From positions 1 through 13,959 of the forward strand of contig SYAK01000266.1 of assembly GCA_005788935.1 (NCBI GenBank): a DNA stretch of 13,959 nt, written 5' to 3'. The stretch is from Pseudomonadota bacterium (lineage in GTDB: Bacteria > Myxococcota > UBA9042 > PHBI01). Below, in pieces: positions 6,787 to 13,837 of this stretch. Made by a program: the position numbers and the translations under genes. Position 1 is the stretch's first letter, and each line of letters begins with the position of its first letter. The notes under the pieces were generated by a model. It did not search any database, was not told where the DNA came from, and worked only from the letters and a program-made list of their open reading frames with translations.

Positions 6787-7431
6787 ATGCACCTCCTTGC
6801 GCACAATCCGCACCTGAGACTTCACGCGTTCCTGACCGACTGGGGCGCGCCGCTCGCGGAGCTTCCCTCGTCCGAGGCCCTGACAGCCGCGATGCGTGCG
6901 GACGCCAACGCCCCGCTGCAGGCGCACGATGCGCTGCGGGCCGCGGTGCGGGACCTCCTGCGGTTCCATGGCTTCAAGCCGACCGGGCGCAGCAAGCCCT
7001 CCTCCGAGTACCTCCTGCGCGCCGCCTCCGAGGCGCCCGATGGCCGTCTTCCAGTCATCAACGCCGCGGTCGATCTCGGCAACGCCGTGTCGCTCCACAG
7101 CGGGTTGCCGCTCAGCGTCATCGACCTCGACCGGGCCCGGGCACCGCTCTCCGTCGCCCCGGGAGCCGCAGGTGCCGCCTACGTCTTCAACCGCTCGGGC
7201 CAGACGATCGACGTGACGGCGCTGCTGTCCCTCCAGGACGCCGACGGCCCCTGCGCGAACCCGGTCAAGGACGCGCAGCGGACGAAGACGGATGGCACGA
7301 CGCGACGCACCCTGACGGTCCTCTGGGGCGTCTCGGGCTTCTCGGAGCACACCGACGCTGCGGCGGCCTGGTGGCGGGTGCTCGCCGCGACACACCCGAC
7401 CGCGTCGACGCACGTGTTCGACGCGCTGTGA
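6787..7431 (+). CDS. B3/B4 domain protein (tRNA-editing-like)
   Basis: The 214-residue protein resembles stand-alone B3/B4 domains, the fold that forms the editing module of the phenylalanyl-tRNA synthetase beta subunit. The signature runs G-F-K-P-T-G-R-S-K-P-S-S-E-Y-L (62-76), then L-P-V-I-N-A-A-V-D-L-G-N-A-V-S-L (88-103) and S-G-L-P-L-S-V-I-D-L (105-114). A later segment, K-T-D-G-T-T-R-R-T-L-T-V (167-178), fits the second half of the domain. The first 55 residues are a family-variable helical lead. Free-standing members may act on mischarged tRNAs or bind small molecules, but their substrates are generally undefined. It is the last of four genes with gaps of 34, 29 and 9 bases. Identification of the fold is fairly secure; the role is inferred. 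Confidence 0.8.
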   Translation: MHLLAHNPHLRLHAFLTDWGAPLAELPSSEALTAAMRADANAPLQAHDALRAAVRDLLRFHGFKPTGRSKPSSEYLLRAASEAPDGRLPVINAAVDLGNAVSLHSGLPLSVIDLDRARAPLSVAPGAAGAAYVFNRSGQTIDVTALLSLQDADGPCANPVKDAQRTKTDGTTRRTLTVLWGVSGFSEHTDAAAAWWRVLAATHPTASTHVFDAL

Positions 7432-7507
7432 TGGACGTCCCGCCAAGGGCCGGCCGGTCGCATTTCGGGTTTGTAACCTGCAGACCTTTGAGGCAAGCAT
7501 CCCGACC

Positions 7508-8761
7508 ATGAACCCAACCCCGCTCGGCCGCAGCGCGCGTGCGCGCCTGGTATCCCTTGCTGGCGGCGTCCTCCTGAACGCGACGCCGGGCGACGCCGGA
7601 GCCGAGGAGCAACCTCCAGCCGAGTCGGCGATCCCCAGCGTCGAGGCCTCCCCGGCCGAGCCACCCGAGGCGCCTCCCGAGGAGGACACACGTCCCGTCG
7701 ACCCGTGGGCCTCCCCCGATGTGGACGCCTGGCTCCGCGAACAGGGGGTCGAGGCCGAGAGCACGCGCGAGACGGTCCGCTTCAACGTCGGCGGCTTCGC
7801 GGACGTGGACCTCCACGGCTCGAGCTCGGGCGGCCACGGCCACAACGAGTTCCACATCGGACAGCTGGTCTTTCACGGCCTCGCAGACCTCACCCGCGGA
7901 TTCGGGGCCTTCATGGAGGTCTCCGTCAACAGCGAGCCGAAGTGGGAGACGCGGGTCGAGCGCCTGCTGCTGTTCTGGGAGCTGAACGACAACCTCAAGC
8001 TGTCGATGGGCCGCCATCACATCCCGGTCACCTGGTGGAACTCGACCTTCCACCACGGGCTCTGGCTGCAGACGACCGCGCGCCGCCCGGTCATCGTCGG
8101 CTACAACGACGCCTTCGTGCCGAACCACGCCGTCGGCCTCAACGCCGAAGGCAAGGTGCCCGGCCTCGAGTCCCTCGGGTTCCGCTACCAGCTCGGCCTC
8201 AACGGGGGCGGTGATGACCACCTCCACAGCGGCACCGCCACGACGCACCACGCCGAGCTGCGCGCGGCCTGGACCGCCGGGCTGTTTCTCGAGCCGCCAG
8301 CCCTTCCGCGGCTTCGCCTCGGTGCGGTGGTCTTCGCGGACCCGCTTCGGCACCGCGAGGGGCGCCTCGTCGACGAGTTGACGGTCGGCGCGCACGTGGC
8401 CTACACCTCCGAACAACCCGAACTCATCGCGGAGGTCGTCCACGTCCGTCATGATGTGGGCGCCCTCGAGGATGGCACGGGGGCTGGCGCGTTCTCGCAC
8501 TGGGCCTGGTACGTGCAGGCGGCCTGGCGCCTCCCGGGTGCGGCCTCGGCGTTCAAGCCTTACGCGCGCTACGAGGCCTTGACGCTCGACCCGACGGGTG
8601 ACCCGACCCTCGCGTCCGCCTCGGGCACGCGGCTCTTCCTGGCTGGCACGCGCATCGACGCGACCCCGTGGCTCGCCCTGAAGGTCGAAGGTGCGTGGCG
8701 CCATCGCGACGGGACGGACGACACCCTCGAGGCCCTCGTGCAAGCGAGCGCCGCATGGTGA
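7508..8761 (+). CDS. Outer-membrane beta-barrel porin-like protein
   Basis: The 417-residue protein starts with a basic, hydrophobic signal-like sequence (1-32, probable cleavage after G-D-A-G-A). A Pro/Glu-rich linker follows (33-70), then alternating hydrophobic/polar strands from about 88 to the end. It finishes in A-W, an aromatic C-terminus typical of BAM substrates. Conserved-looking parts are N-V-G-G-F-A-D-V-D-L-H, V-E-R-L-L-L-F-W, and G-R-H-H-I-P-V-T-W-W-N-S-T-F-H-H-G-L-W. These resemble a porin-like family that I recall beside short PstS-like proteins and histidine kinases. Histidines cluster at residues 103, 110, 112, 116 and 123, which might bind metal. It overlaps the next gene by 7 bases, so it heads the sensory cluster. 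Upstream, a possible -10 TAACCT (7474-7479) and GAGG (7490-7493) fit a short leader. The transported substrate is unknown. Confidence 0.78.
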   Translation: MNPTPLGRSARARLVSLAGGVLLNATPGDAGAEEQPPAESAIPSVEASPAEPPEAPPEEDTRPVDPWASPDVDAWLREQGVEAESTRETVRFNVGGFADVDLHGSSSGGHGHNEFHIGQLVFHGLADLTRGFGAFMEVSVNSEPKWETRVERLLLFWELNDNLKLSMGRHHIPVTWWNSTFHHGLWLQTTARRPVIVGYNDAFVPNHAVGLNAEGKVPGLESLGFRYQLGLNGGGDDHLHSGTATTHHAELRAAWTAGLFLEPPALPRLRLGAVVFADPLRHREGRLVDELTVGAHVAYTSEQPELIAEVVHVRHDVGALEDGTGAGAFSHWAWYVQAAWRLPGAASAFKPYARYEALTLDPTGDPTLASASGTRLFLAGTRIDATPWLALKVEGAWRHRDGTDDTLEALVQASAAW

Positions 8762-9258
8762 CTCGGACCGCACGATGCATGGCAGTCGTCGCGCTGCACC
8801 TCGCACTGGTCGCCACGCTGTGCTGTGGGCGCGAGTCTGCGGCCCGGGCAGCCGAGCCAAAGCCGGCGATCGTCGTCGTGCACGCTGGCGTGCCAGTCCG
8901 CAACCTGAGCCTCACCGAGCTGCGCGAGCTGGTGCTCGGCCAGCGGCGCTTCTGGGCGGGAGGCGCCCGCGTCGAGCTCATCGTCGAGGCTGGCGCGGGA
9001 CCGGGCCGCCGCGGGTTCGTCGAGACGCTGTCGCACATGACGGATCTCCAGTTCCAGCAGTACTGGGTCGGGCAGATCTTCAGCCAGCGCGCGACCCGCG
9101 CCCCGCGGGCCGCTCCCGACCGGCGCCTGGCGCTCGCGCTGGTCTCGGCCATCCCTGGCGCCTTGACAGTCGTCGAGGACGGCCCGCTGCCAACCCGGAC
9201 GCACGCCGTGACAGTCGACGGCCTCGCGCCCGGTGACCCGCGCTACCCGCTCCGATGA
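8755..9258 (+). CDS. Short PstS-like periplasmic substrate-binding protein
   Basis: The 167-residue product begins at the ATG at 8755, inside the 3' end of the porin gene (ATGGTGA). Residues 9-33 form a signal peptide with a hydrophobic core and a plausible cut at A-R-A-A. The mature part matches the short PstS-like (PBP-like-2) type: V-V-H-A-G-V-P-V, L-S-L-T-E-L-R-E-L-V-L-G-Q-R-R-F-W (51-67), G-A-R-V-E-L, then L-Q-F-Q-Q-Y-W-V-G (98-106) and I-P-G-A-L-T-V-V. It is about half the length of a transport PstS, and no pstC, pstA or pstB lies nearby, so a sensing role is more likely than uptake. It overlaps the following kinase by 4 bases (ATGA). The ligand could be phosphate or another oxyanion; the sequence does not decide. 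Confidence 0.78.
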   Translation: MVTRTARCMAVVALHLALVATLCCGRESAARAAEPKPAIVVVHAGVPVRNLSLTELRELVLGQRRFWAGGARVELIVEAGAGPGRRGFVETLSHMTDLQFQQYWVGQIFSQRATRAPRAAPDRRLALALVSAIPGALTVVEDGPLPTRTHAVTVDGLAPGDPRYPLR

Positions 9259-10991
9259 GTCTGCTCGGGGCGCCGATGGCCTCGCGCGGACACGGGACGC
9301 TGCGTTTCAGGCTGCTCGCGAGCCTCGCGACGTTTGTCGCGCTCGCCGTGGTCGGCGTCATGCTGACGCTCTCGGGGCGGACCGAGCGGGACGCCCTGCT
9401 CGAGGGGTTTGCGCAGACGTGGCTGCGCGGACAGGCCGAGGCGCGGCTCGAGCGATGCGTGGCCGACCTGCACCGACAGCTGACGCTGTTGTCCCAGGGC
9501 TTCACGGGGGCGGCTGGCGAGGCGCTCGCGCCTGAGGTCCGACAGGGGTTCGAGGTGGGGCTCACGGCCTGCGCGGGTGAAGTCGCCCTGCTGCGCGACG
9601 AGCCAGCGGCCACCGCGCTGCTGCCCGACATCGAGGCGCTGCTCGAAGACCTGCGCTTCGTCATCACGCGCCTCGGTGTCGACCATGTGGAGGCCATCTC
9701 GCGTCAGGCGCTCGAGGTCGACCCCGTCGCAGAGGTCCTTGTGGCCACACGGTTCCCAACGTTGCGGGCCGACCTGTCCCGCGAGCTCGAACGCCTGCGG
9801 GAGGGGATCGGCGCGGTCGGGGCGCGGGCCGATCAGACCCTCCTCATCGCGCTCATCGGGCCCATCGTCGCCTTCGCGCTCATCGCTGGCCTCCTCCTGC
9901 GTCGGGTGCTCGGCAGCCTCCGCGCACTCGGGGACGCCATGGCCGCAATCGGATCCGGCAAGCTCCACCACCGCGTCGAGGTGGGCGGACGGGACGAGTT
10001 CACGGCGCTCGGCGAACGCATCAACGCGATGGCTGCCCGCCTGACGGCCAGTCAGCAGGAGCTTTCGACCTACGCGGCCGAGCTCGAGCGGTCGCTCGCC
10101 TCGCTGAGAGATGCGCAGGAGACCGCGGTGGAGCAGCAGAAGCTCGCGGCGCTCGGCGAGCTGGTGGCGGGCGTGTCGCACGAGGTGAACACCCCCCTCG
10201 GCGTCGCCGTGACGTGCGCATCCCTCGTCGAGGAACACCTCCGGACGCTGCGGGAGGCCTCCGACGGCGGGACGGCGACCCGCGGGCTGTTGCGGCGCCT
10301 GACAACCGACCTCGAAGAAATCCTGCGCCCGCTGCAGGACAACCTCGCACGGGCCGCCCGCCTCGTCAGCTCGTTCAAGCAGGTGGCGGTGGACCGGGGC
10401 TCGGTGACGACCCGGACGGCGCCGCTCGATCAGTGGGCGAACGCGGTCCGCCAAAGCCTCGCACCTGCCCTGCGGCAGCAACGGGTCACGGTGGCGCTCG
10501 ACGTCGCCCCAGTCTCGCTGCGGGTGGCGGCGGGCGAGCTCGAGCAGATCCTGTCGAACCTCATCCTCAACGCCTGCATGCACGCCTTTCCGGAGGGGGC
10601 GGACGCGGCGCCAGACCCGGCCTCGCGGGAGGTGCGGGTCGCGGCCGCGGTGACAGCGGGCGCGGACGGTCGGGAGGCCCTGACCCTGACGGTCGCCGAC
10701 AGCGGGGTCGGGATGCCGCCAGAGGTCGCGGCGCGCGTCTTCGAGCCCTTCTTCACGACGCGGCGAGGACGGGGTGGTTCTGGGCTCGGGATGCACATCG
10801 TGCATCAGCTCGTTCACGAGCGTTTCGGAGGGCGCGTCGAGCTGGCTACGGCCCGCGGCGAAGGGACCCGATGGACGCTGACCCTGCCGATGCCCACCGA
10901 GGCGCTCGCACGCGCCGACGCAGACTGGCGGAGCAATGAATCGGCCGTGGACACGGGTTCTGCGATACCCACGCCCCCCGAGATGCAGTAA
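9255..10991 (+). CDS. Membrane sensor histidine kinase (HAMP-HisKA-HATPase)
   Basis: The 578-residue kinase has a first membrane helix at about 17-39, a mostly helical periplasmic domain at 40-193 with Cys68 and Cys106, and a second membrane helix at about 194-216. A HAMP region (216-268) and coiled coil (268-295) follow. The H-box V-S-H-E-V-N-T-P-L-G has the phospho-acceptor H309. The ATPase part has N-box N-L-I-L-N-A (435-440), G1 D-S-G-V-G-M, F-box F-E-P-F-F-T-T and G2 G-S-G-L-G-M, so it should be active. The start overlaps the PstS-like stop (ATGA), implying coupled expression. The natural hypothesis is that the PstS-like protein contacts its periplasmic domain. It has no receiver domain, and the nearest one is in the kinase at 11522. 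The last 30 or so residues after the ATPase are a disordered tail. Confidence 0.92.
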   Translation: MSLLGAPMASRGHGTLRFRLLASLATFVALAVVGVMLTLSGRTERDALLEGFAQTWLRGQAEARLERCVADLHRQLTLLSQGFTGAAGEALAPEVRQGFEVGLTACAGEVALLRDEPAATALLPDIEALLEDLRFVITRLGVDHVEAISRQALEVDPVAEVLVATRFPTLRADLSRELERLREGIGAVGARADQTLLIALIGPIVAFALIAGLLLRRVLGSLRALGDAMAAIGSGKLHHRVEVGGRDEFTALGERINAMAARLTASQQELSTYAAELERSLASLRDAQETAVEQQKLAALGELVAGVSHEVNTPLGVAVTCASLVEEHLRTLREASDGGTATRGLLRRLTTDLEEILRPLQDNLARAARLVSSFKQVAVDRGSVTTRTAPLDQWANAVRQSLAPALRQQRVTVALDVAPVSLRVAAGELEQILSNLILNACMHAFPEGADAAPDPASREVRVAAAVTAGADGREALTLTVADSGVGMPPEVAARVFEPFFTTRRGRGGSGLGMHIVHQLVHERFGGRVELATARGEGTRWTLTLPMPTEALARADADWRSNESAVDTGSAIPTPPEMQ

Positions 10992-10994
10992 CCT
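10989..10994 (+). promoter_or_regulatory. Putative leaderless -10 element for the BLUF gene
   Basis: TAACCT fits TANNNT and lies exactly 6 bases before the ATG at 11001; its first three bases are the stop codon of the preceding kinase. No Shine-Dalgarno sequence precedes the ATG. No good -35 is seen at 16-18 bases upstream, so this is weaker than the site at 4019. If real, the BLUF gene can be transcribed separately from the porin-kinase genes. Confidence 0.35.
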
Positions 10995-11000
10995 CGCGCC

Positions 11001-11525
11001 ATGCAACCGCCGCGCGAGCCATCCGTCCCAGCCGCCCCGACCGACTCGGCTGCATCGGCCGAGTGGAACGCAGCGACGCCTGGCGATGGGCCCGCCGGCG
11101 AGGAGCTGCTGCGCCTGTGGGGTTATACGTCATCCTATACGGGCACGGACGTGACGCGAGATCTGCAGGATATCGGGGAGGTCTCGCTCCGCAACAATCG
11201 CCGGGACCGCGTGACGGGAGCCCTCCTCTTCGATGCCGGGCGCTTCGTCCAGGTCCTCGAAGGCCCCGCCCCGAGCGTCGGCCGCATCATCGACCGCATC
11301 GGACAGGACCCGCGCTGCGCCGAGGTGGTCGAGCTGTTCGATGTCGTCGTGACACATCGCTCGATGGATGACTGGGACCTGTGGGTCGGGCGGACCGTCG
11401 GCGACGACGGGCTTGCCGCTGACGAGCTCTCCCGGTTTCGTGACATGTACCAGCGCGGCTTCCGCCTCGACGCCATCGGGTTCGTGACGCTGCTGCGTTC
11501 CCTCATCCGGAGCCTCGAGCGTTGA
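11001..11525 (+). CDS. BLUF-domain blue-light photoreceptor
   Basis: The 174-residue protein is a stand-alone BLUF (flavin-binding blue-light sensor). After a Pro/Ala-rich lead (1-35), the domain spans about 36-130. Key residues are visible: Tyr42 in G-Y-T-S-S, Asn66 in R-N-N-R-R-D-R-V-T-G, Gln84 in F-V-Q-V-L-E-G and Trp125 in D-D-W-D-L. The Met that normally sits two residues after this Trp (Met106 of AppA) is Leu127. The C-terminal part (about 140-174) is helical, as in short BLUF proteins that signal through partner contacts. No output domain is fused. Its stop codon overlaps the start of the next kinase gene, so that kinase is the obvious partner. Presumably it is cytoplasmic with FAD or FMN. 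Confidence 0.92.
   Translation: MQPPREPSVPAAPTDSAASAEWNAATPGDGPAGEELLRLWGYTSSYTGTDVTRDLQDIGEVSLRNNRRDRVTGALLFDAGRFVQVLEGPAPSVGRIIDRIGQDPRCAEVVELFDVVVTHRSMDDWDLWVGRTVGDDGLAADELSRFRDMYQRGFRLDAIGFVTLLRSLIRSLER
11509..11524 (+). promoter_or_regulatory. Ribosome binding site and TTG start of the REC-kinase gene
   Basis: GGAG (11509-11512) lies 9 bases before TTG (11522-11524), which overlaps the BLUF stop as TTGA. The first ATG downstream (11544) is out of frame. The next in-frame alternative, a GTG in the first REC strand, would delete the domain's start. The TTG is therefore preferred. Confidence 0.6.
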
Positions 11526-13144
11526 CGTCTCTCCCCCCGCCGCATGACGCCTCGCTCGACGACGAGCTGCTGCCAGAAGACGAGCACGAGGCCGTCGCCC
11601 CGGCCGCGGCGCTGTCACACACGCGCTTCGGACCGCGACCAGCCTCGCCCGTCGGCAAGGCCTGGAAGGTGCTGATCGTCGATGACGACCGCGACGTGCG
11701 CCTCGTCAGCGAGCTCGCGCTGCGGGGGCTCGCGGTGGACGACCGGCCAGTGTCCCTGCTGTTCGCCGCCAACGCGGCCGAGGCGCGGTCGCTGCTGCAC
11801 GCCCACGACGACATCGCGGTGGCCCTCGTCGACGTCGTGATGGAGAGCCAGCAGGCCGGCCTCGAGCTGGTGCGCTGGATCCGGGGCGACCTCGGCAACT
11901 GGTGGGTGCGGCTCGTGGTGCGGACCGGCGAGCCGGGAAGCGCGCCGGAAGCGCGTGTCATGGCCGATCACGAGCTCCACGACTACCTCGCCAAGTCCGA
12001 GACGACCGCGCGGCGACTCGTCAGCTGTGTCACCGGTGCGCTGCGGGCGTGGCGCGACCAGCACACCATCCGCCTTCAGCGGAGCGGTCTGCAGACCGTG
12101 CTGCAGGCGGTCGACGGGCTGTTCGCGAACCGCGAGCTCGACGCGCTGCTCGGAGCCGTCCTGCGCGAGACAGCGACGCTGCTGGCCCCCGCGGCCGATG
12201 GCGCGTGGCTCATCGAGGCCCTCGGCGTGACGTCCCCCGACAGCCACCGACTCGGACCCGAGGTGGTCTGCCACGCGACGCTCGACGGCACGCGCCCGCC
12301 CGAAGCCATCCTCGGAGCGGACCTGCCCGAGCCGGGGCGCATCGTGGTCCGGCCCGGATTCGCGGTCTACCGCTTCGACATCGACGGCGACAGCCGCCTC
12401 ATCATCGCCCTGCGCCGCGCGGACATCAGCCCGTGGGAGTGCCAGCTCGTGGAGCTCTACGGGCACGCGGTCGCCCTGTCGCTGCGCCACAGGACCGCGT
12501 GGGATGCGGCGATATCGTCGATTTCGCGGGCGCTCGAGGAGCGCGAGGTGATGCTGCGCGAAATCCACCACCGCGTGAAGAACAACCTCCAGATCACCGC
12601 CAGCCTGCTCTCGTTGCAGGCCGACGGTTGCCTGTCGCCCGAGGCGCGCGGCGCGCTTGCCGACAGCGTCTCGCGCGTGCGCTCGATGGCGCTTGTTCAC
12701 CAGCAGCTCTACGCGGGCCGCGACCTCGCCCGCATCACGCTCGACGAGTTCTGTCGCACGCTCGCGACCCTGCTGCGCGCGAGCCTCGCCCCCGACGCCA
12801 TCCTCGAGCTCGACCTTGAGCCCGCCTCGGTCAGCATCGATCAAGGCATCCCTTGCGGCCTCATCCTGAACGAGCTGCTCACGAACGCGTTGAAGCACGG
12901 CAAATCCAAGGACGGGCGCGTCCGCATCCACCTGACGGTCACCGAGGACGCGCACCACGTCTCGCTCACCGTGCGCGACGAAGGACCCGGGTTGCCCGGC
13001 ACCATCGACGAAATCTCCATGAACTCTCTGGGCTTGCAGATGGTCGAGTCCCTGGCGCGCCAGCTTCAGGCCAGGCTCACCTGCGACAATGCGCCTGGCG
13101 CCCGCTTCGTCCTCCGCATTCCGCGCGGGCCAGCCCCTTCCTGA
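11522..13144 (+). CDS. Response regulator-kinase: REC-DUF3369-HisKA_2-HATPase
   Basis: The 540-residue cytoplasmic protein begins with an acidic lead (1-45). A receiver domain follows (about 48-165): acidic triplet D54-D56, phospho-acceptor Asp104 in A-L-V-D-V-V-M, T135 and K158 in Y-L-A-K-S-E-T. Residues about 166-325 match DUF3369, the GAF-like domain that follows REC in such regulators. A HisKA_2 H-box follows, L-R-E-I-H-H-R-V-K-N-N-L-Q (345-357; H350 is the likely phospho-site). The ATPase part has N-E-L-L-T-N-A (450-456), D-E-G-P-G-L-P and S-L-G-L-Q. Everything needed for both phospho-acceptance and kinase activity is present. The gene starts with TTG in a 4-base overlap with the BLUF stop. 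It could receive phosphate from the membrane kinase at 9255 and be tuned by BLUF. Its own target regulator is not in the window. Confidence 0.9.
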   Translation: MTSLPPPHDASLDDELLPEDEHEAVAPAAALSHTRFGPRPASPVGKAWKVLIVDDDRDVRLVSELALRGLAVDDRPVSLLFAANAAEARSLLHAHDDIAVALVDVVMESQQAGLELVRWIRGDLGNWWVRLVVRTGEPGSAPEARVMADHELHDYLAKSETTARRLVSCVTGALRAWRDQHTIRLQRSGLQTVLQAVDGLFANRELDALLGAVLRETATLLAPAADGAWLIEALGVTSPDSHRLGPEVVCHATLDGTRPPEAILGADLPEPGRIVVRPGFAVYRFDIDGDSRLIIALRRADISPWECQLVELYGHAVALSLRHRTAWDAAISSISRALEEREVMLREIHHRVKNNLQITASLLSLQADGCLSPEARGALADSVSRVRSMALVHQQLYAGRDLARITLDEFCRTLATLLRASLAPDAILELDLEPASVSIDQGIPCGLILNELLTNALKHGKSKDGRVRIHLTVTEDAHHVSLTVRDEGPGLPGTIDEISMNSLGLQMVESLARQLQARLTCDNAPGARFVLRIPRGPAPS

Positions 13145-13150
13145 GTCCCC

Positions 13151-13798
13151 ATGCAAGACGCTCCGACGCCCTACCAGCGGCCCATCCGTGCTCAGTACGT
13201 CGACCCGTACGAGGTCATCTGGCTCGCCACCGCCCGCCGTCTCGGCCTCACCATCGGGCGTGACCCGGCGATCTTTTCCCTGACCCTCGGAGACGGGAAG
13301 CTGTGGCTCGGGCCGCGCCACGACCTCGACCCGGACGACACGCTGGCCCAGATGCTCTTCCACGAGCTCTGCCATTGGTTCACCAACGGTATCGAGACCT
13401 TCCATCAGGCCGACTGGGGCTTCGACCTCGGCGACGATGACGACCCGCGCGAGTTCGGCTGCCTGCGGCTTCAGGCGTGGCTCGCGGACCGCTACGACCT
13501 GCGCGCGATGTTCAGCCCGACGGGCAAGTTCCGCGCCTACTTCGACCGCATCCCGCTCGACCCGCTCGCGCCGCTCGACGACGGCCCCTCCGAGGCGGAG
13601 ATCATCGCCATCGCCCGCCGCGCCATCGCGACGAGCCGCCTCGATCCGTACGCAGGCCTCGTGGACTCCGCCCTCGAGGCGACAGCCCGCCTCAAGGCGA
13701 CCCTCGCGCCGTTTTCCTCGGATTTCGCGCCCGAGCTCGACGCCTCGCGCCTCCCCTGTCTCTGGTTCGTCCCGACCCCGACCTTCGAGGCGCCGTAA
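13151..13798 (+). CDS. Putative zincin-like metalloprotein (HELCH motif)
   Basis: The 215-residue protein carries H-E-L-C-H (71-75) in a helix, matching the HExxH zinc motif of metallopeptidases. R-E-F-G-C-L-R-L-Q-A (100-109) follows about 26 residues later, where Glu101 could be a third ligand as in gluzincins. The region around Y-V-D-P-Y-E-V-I-W-L-A and L-G-L-T-I-G-R-D at the N-terminus appears well structured. There is no signal peptide, so it is presumably cytoplasmic. I recall similar uncharacterised proteins in myxobacteria but cannot name a family. Its ATG is 6 bases after the stop of the REC-kinase, so it belongs to the same transcript. A peptidase role is inferred only from the motif. 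Confidence 0.72.
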   Translation: MQDAPTPYQRPIRAQYVDPYEVIWLATARRLGLTIGRDPAIFSLTLGDGKLWLGPRHDLDPDDTLAQMLFHELCHWFTNGIETFHQADWGFDLGDDDDPREFGCLRLQAWLADRYDLRAMFSPTGKFRAYFDRIPLDPLAPLDDGPSEAEIIAIARRAIATSRLDPYAGLVDSALEATARLKATLAPFSSDFAPELDASRLPCLWFVPTPTFEAP

Positions 13799-13837
13799 GC
13801 GCGCCTCCATGACTGCACCATCCCCGGAGTCAGCACC

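Noticed and set aside
7460..7507. Hairpin GGTT-TGT-AACC before the porin as a terminator
   Set aside because: The stem is only 4 bases with no T-tract. It may merely overlap a -10-like TAACCT.
6166..8860. Two long - strand frames opposite the B3/B4 and porin genes
   Set aside because: They have no recognisable domain, their composition is skewed to Arg and Gly, and the + strand genes there are well supported.
9243..11006. 587-codon - strand open frame opposite the membrane kinase
   Set aside because: It has low-complexity composition and is fully antisense to a kinase with all its boxes.
11615..13810. 731-codon - strand open frame opposite the REC-kinase and zincin genes
   Set aside because: It shows no family motifs and is Arg/Gly/Glu-rich. 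The + strand carries two proteins with clear domains, so it is a high-GC shadow frame.
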